Source of the DNA: Spirodela intermedia
Lineage: Eukaryota; Streptophyta; Magnoliopsida; Alismatales; Araceae
NCBI GenBank assembly: GCA_902729315.2
Contig: LR746271.1
Location: forward strand, 3,866,001 to 3,930,000
DNA length: 64,000 nt
Reading direction: 5' to 3'
Shown in pieces: positions 60,754 to 64,000 of the stretch. The notes beneath the pieces are model-generated. The model was not told where the DNA came from. It saw nothing but the letters and a program-made list of their open reading frames with translations, and did no database searches. A program made the translations under genes and the position numbers. Position 1 is the stretch's first letter. Each line of letters opens with the position of its first letter.

Positions 60754-60893
60754 TACCCGACGACGAGGCGGAGGCCAGTCCTGGTGAAACGCTGCAGGTG
60801 TCTTCCCTGGCGTGCAGCCTGGGCGACCATGCTCGGGCGACTCGACGAAGAAAAGCAAGGAACTCCTCCCTCTTCCTCCCTAAAATCTGCCAT
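57587..60893 (-). CDS. Nudix hydrolase (plant NUDT12/13/16-like)
   Basis: Hydrolyses a nucleoside diphosphate linked to another moiety; close plant homologues include NUDT13 (mitochondrial, active on diadenosine polyphosphates) and related NUDTs. Four exons in phase: 60757-60893, 60528-60636, 58444-58527, 57587-57868, giving 203 aa. If the second ATG (60830, 'MVAQAARQGRHLQRF') is used it is 182 aa; that start matches where family members begin, but the first ATG (60893) also has a strong context. The Nudix box G-x5-E-x7-R-E-x2-E-E-x-G-V is complete: in the 182-aa numbering G62, E68, R76, E77, E80, E81, G83. 'CIPYKFEED' precedes it and 'LGKWRYMGK' and 'GFMYPLNVKEELLQWPE' follow, all typical. 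Intron 2 is about 2 kb. No organelle presequence is obvious. Confidence 0.92.
58974..59036. repeat. Compound (TG)n(GA)n microsatellite in Nudix intron 2
   Basis: About 25 bp of TG runs straight into about 38 bp of GA. It lies inside the large second intron of the minus-strand Nudix gene. Confidence 0.9.
60667..60750. repeat. (GA)n microsatellite occupying Nudix intron 1
   Basis: An almost pure 84-bp GA run on the plus strand is a CU run in the transcript. It begins six bases after the splice donor of intron 1 (60637-60756, 120 bp) and leaves only about 30 bases before the acceptor. Confidence 0.95.
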
Positions 60894-63800
60894 CTCCTTC
60901 GTCTCCACTTCTGGCCCTTCCGTTATAAGCCCCACAGTCGGCTGGGTCGCCGTTTTACGGATGCCTTCCGCTTCTCCCTTCCGTCAAATCTTAAGCGAGA
61001 GAGAGAGAGAGAGAGGATAACCTAGTTACTCTCCTCCCCGGGAAAGGCAGAAGGGTTTTTGCCTCCAGACGATCAAAGAAAAAGAGAGATCCCCGGAGCC
61101 AGGTCCTGAAATCCCGCCCAATTTATAGCCACTACGTCTCTGGTGATGGCTGAGAAGGAGAGAGGGTCAGAGAGAGAGAGGGAGGGTCAGACGGAGAGGC
61201 GTGGAGAGAGTCAGACTAAGAGAGAGAGAGAGAGAGAGACGGGACATCACGCGGATTATGTGATGTTATGTTGAACTGGAACGTGGAACCTTCTCATTGA
61301 GGTCAGTACTGATTGTAAGTGGCTGATTCAGAATAAATGAATTAAATATCCTCATGAGTTAAAAAAGTTTGAATATTCAACAATTAAACCTATTCTACCT
61401 TTCTGGTATATAATTTTATTTTTTTACAAACCATAATAATAATTTGATTATTACGACTGAGGGTGCTCAAACGGCCATCAAAACTCAACTTGAACAGAGG
61501 ACGCCAAGTTCAACTCAAGCTCAAGTGCCTTTCAATGCATCCTTCCCTCACCTACATGACTAATCACCAACTTCATAACCTCATAATTGACAGAAGAAGA
61601 AACCTTCTAGACCTCTTTCTCGAGTTGACAATTTATTTTATGTCGCACATTATTATTTAGACCTAAGATTCTGGAATGAGTCAAAATCTTTGACAGGGTC
61701 TGGCCCAAAAGTCTCCGGTGAGTTCAATGTTCTCTCTTTCTCTCCCTATCTCATTGTAGATATGCCAAGAAATTGATTAAGTGGGGACAAAGTTTCTTCT
61801 TATTGCAACCTGAGTTCATACGACTATATAGATTGGCCATTGTTGTCAAGATTCTTCTTTGAGCTTGGCTTGTGGATAAAGTATTGAATTATTCAACAAG
61901 AGAATGTTGATATATTATTTATTTATTTTCTTTAGGATCCCTTAATAAAATGGCTCCACAAATTCTCATCCCATTGATGTTAGTCTCAATTTTGTTGCCA
62001 CTGAAAAAACTACTACCTATAAATTGCAAGTAGACAAGTCTGCTTTAACCATGGACTAAAGACGTAAGTTATTAAATCAAAAAAAAAAGGTCAATCAAAT
62101 TAATTGTTCCCCCTCGTCAAAAAAACAAGATATGTTGATGAATTTCAACAGAGTGACTAATGATTGGGGTTGACCTACATATATTTCTGGAATCTTAGAA
62201 AAACTAAATGAATATAGATTTTAGAGAATCTAAATCATGACTCATCTCGCTTTTCTCTCTATCTCCCTACGCATGGAGTTGAAAGCATAAACAAGTCTTT
62301 GCCTCTGTGGTCCTTAGAATTCTCATGCAATGGTAACAAAGATGGAGTATTTGGGTTTTTTTTTTTTTTGGGTCGAAAAATAATGCATTGCGAAGCCCTG
62401 TTGTGCCATAATTTCACGTCCTTATTTTAATCTTTGGTGGCGGCGCCCCATCCTCTCGGTCTTAAACGGGGTAGATAGCGCTGTCCCAAGACGTCGCCGC
62501 CAGAAAAGGTCTCAGTTGACCATTGTCCATTGCCTTCCCCTTATTCGGCGTAGACCTGATCCAGTCAACAACTGTCAGTCAGCTTACGGCTAGACTTGAC
62601 CTAATGCCATCTTCTAGACCTGATCACGATGTTTCGGATTACAAAGTCAGCGCCTTGTTTGCTGACCACTTTGAATGAGATGACGTCTACGGCTGGATGA
62701 TCCTCCCTCCGGTCAGATCGTCGGGGCAGGTTCCCGGATGGGCGGCTGAGATCTTTCGGGATTCTGCCGACAAGGCGGCGGCGAAGGGGAATTAACGGTA
62801 CACTGCCTTGATTGGTTGACAAGAAGATGATGGATTGTAAGCCGGGCGGAATGGGGCCAGTGGGAAGGACCGTAAATGAGCTGCGGGCCGGGCCTTTTTG
62901 AAGCCCGAGAGAGGCTTAGCAGATTCCTTTTTCTGATTCCTGGGCACACAAGCTTTCAGCCCCGGTCTTCTTGACTCTTCGGGCCGAGTTGAGGAAAAAG
63001 CTGAGCAACACGAATTCAATTTGGCGAGGCCAAAATGAGAGTGGAATTGAAATCGGTAGGTCAAATCATCTAATCTATGATCATGAAACAGGTTAAAAGA
63101 AGAGTGAAAATATAAGTTTACGTAGGTGTTTAACTGTTTTCATGGGATAAATGCGCCAAGATGCTATTTATCAAGAATTTGAGTTTATTTTGGCATTCCT
63201 TGAACAGCCATCCACATGTGAAGAACCATTCTATTTACAGAAAAGACAAGTCTTTGAAGGGATTTCCCTACCTTGAGCTCCAAGAACTTAAGACCCAAAG
63301 GAATAAATTTCCTTCTTGACTGATATCAATGTTCTATCAAATTAGCCCATTTTTCAATTGGGTCTTAGCAAACGTCAATTCTCCAATAATATCACTTATA
63401 TTTATTTCAATTGGAGATACAAAAGTCAAAAATAATAACACAAATGATAGGGAGAGTTATGAAAAAATAGAAGAAATGAAAGTGATCGTCAATCATAGAT
63501 CTAGGACTAGTTAATCCTTGAAATGATGAATTTAAAAAACAAAATGGATGAATTTATCAGAGGAAAACCTTATATGAGGATGACGACAAGAACATTGGTA
63601 AACCCACCAAAAGTGTTTTTATGAGGATGTCAACCTTGTATGGACAAGTCTCAAGAGTCAACCTTGTTAATCTTTCTTGGTCAATACCTATGAGGAAAGT
63701 TGACTACATAAATTAGCCTCCTCATTACCCAAATACTGACATGTAAATAGTACGCTTAGAATGCTCCTCCCCTAAATGATAGATTTGAAGAGTTTCAAAA

Positions 63801-64000
63801 TTAATTATTTGAAAGAGTCTAGGTTTTGGTCTCTTCCTAACATCAATTGAATGGTATATGAAACAAATGATGAGTTCTTCTAAGTTGGAGGGGGGGGGGG
63901 TAGGAGGTTCTTGTTGAAGAAATCCATTTATTTTTAAAATGTTAATTGGTCAAATATAGTTTAGAACTACCAAGAATAACATAACCTTAATTTGTGACAT
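60894..64000. other. Nudix promoter side and gene-free right end of the window
   Basis: The first few hundred bases hold the Nudix 5' leader and promoter, with GA tracts near 60995-61015, 61170 and 61220-61240. From about 61300 to the end I see no gene, retroelement motif or RNA gene; open frames here are short and have no domain. A run of G near 63891-63900 is the only marked feature. Confidence 0.6.
61121..61127 (-). promoter_or_regulatory. TATA box of the Nudix gene
   Basis: The minus strand reads GGCTATAAATTGGG about 230 bp upstream of the start codon at 60893. That is a reasonable distance for a leader of about 200 bases. Confidence 0.5.

Noticed and set aside
62601-63064. Minus-strand frames near the right end
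   Set aside because: Short, mutually overlapping and without domains or splice continuation; no support as genes.
1-64000. CRISPR arrays, bacterial operons, rRNA genes, insertion sequences
   Set aside because: Nothing with regular direct repeats and spacers, no rRNA-like sequence and no prokaryotic organisation; the window is clearly plant nuclear DNA.

Overview
This is a window of plant nuclear DNA. The evidence is many-exon genes with GT-AG introns, plant-type proteins (a SKOR/GORK-type outward K+ channel, cytosolic glutamine synthetase, plant NDUFS1 with a mitochondrial presequence), Ty3/gypsy retrotransposons and very frequent GA/CT microsatellites. Coding exons are strongly GC-rich against AT-rich introns and spacers, which suggests a monocot, possibly a non-grass lineage. 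That placement is inference and is weak.

Layout. About 1-16 kb is a nested retrotransposon block. It starts inside the 5' LTR of a Tat/Athila-like Ty3/gypsy element that keeps a gag gene but has no recognisable pol (1-6832). A head-to-head inverted LTR of the same family follows (6837-8459), then a 5'-truncated direct LTR (8461-9593) and an older LTR fragment (9594-10264). This pile sits inside the integrase of an older, decayed minus-strand chromovirus whose gag, in turn, is split by a solo LTR of the same family (12433-14074).

From 17 kb on, eight intact protein genes can be modelled exon by exon, all with consistent reading phase: SKOR-type K+ channel (+, 13 exons, 824 aa); a plastid-type protein of unknown function (-, 2 exons, 178 aa); complex I 75 kDa subunit NDUFS1 (-, 5 exons, 751 aa); a small plant protein of unknown function (-, 1 exon, 163 aa); a membrane RING-H2 ubiquitin ligase (+, 5 exons, 353 aa); an INO80 complex subunit B (PAPA-1 plus HIT zinc finger; +, 6 coding exons, 581 aa); cytosolic glutamine synthetase (+, 13 exons, 356 aa); and a Nudix hydrolase (-, 4 exons, about 203 aa). 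Between the RING ligase and INO80B lies a second decayed chromovirus (about 42.57-45.33 kb). The last 3 kb shows no gene.

The genes are not an operon or an obvious functional cluster; they are ordinary euchromatic neighbours beside a heterochromatin-like retroelement nest. I found no clearly new biological system. The points most worth a second look are the gag-only element with its 1.6-kb LTR palindrome, a stop-free in-frame GC-AG intron in the INO80B gene, a Nudix intron that is mostly one CU repeat in the transcript, and a fold-back element plus tandem duplications in the long RING-ligase intron.
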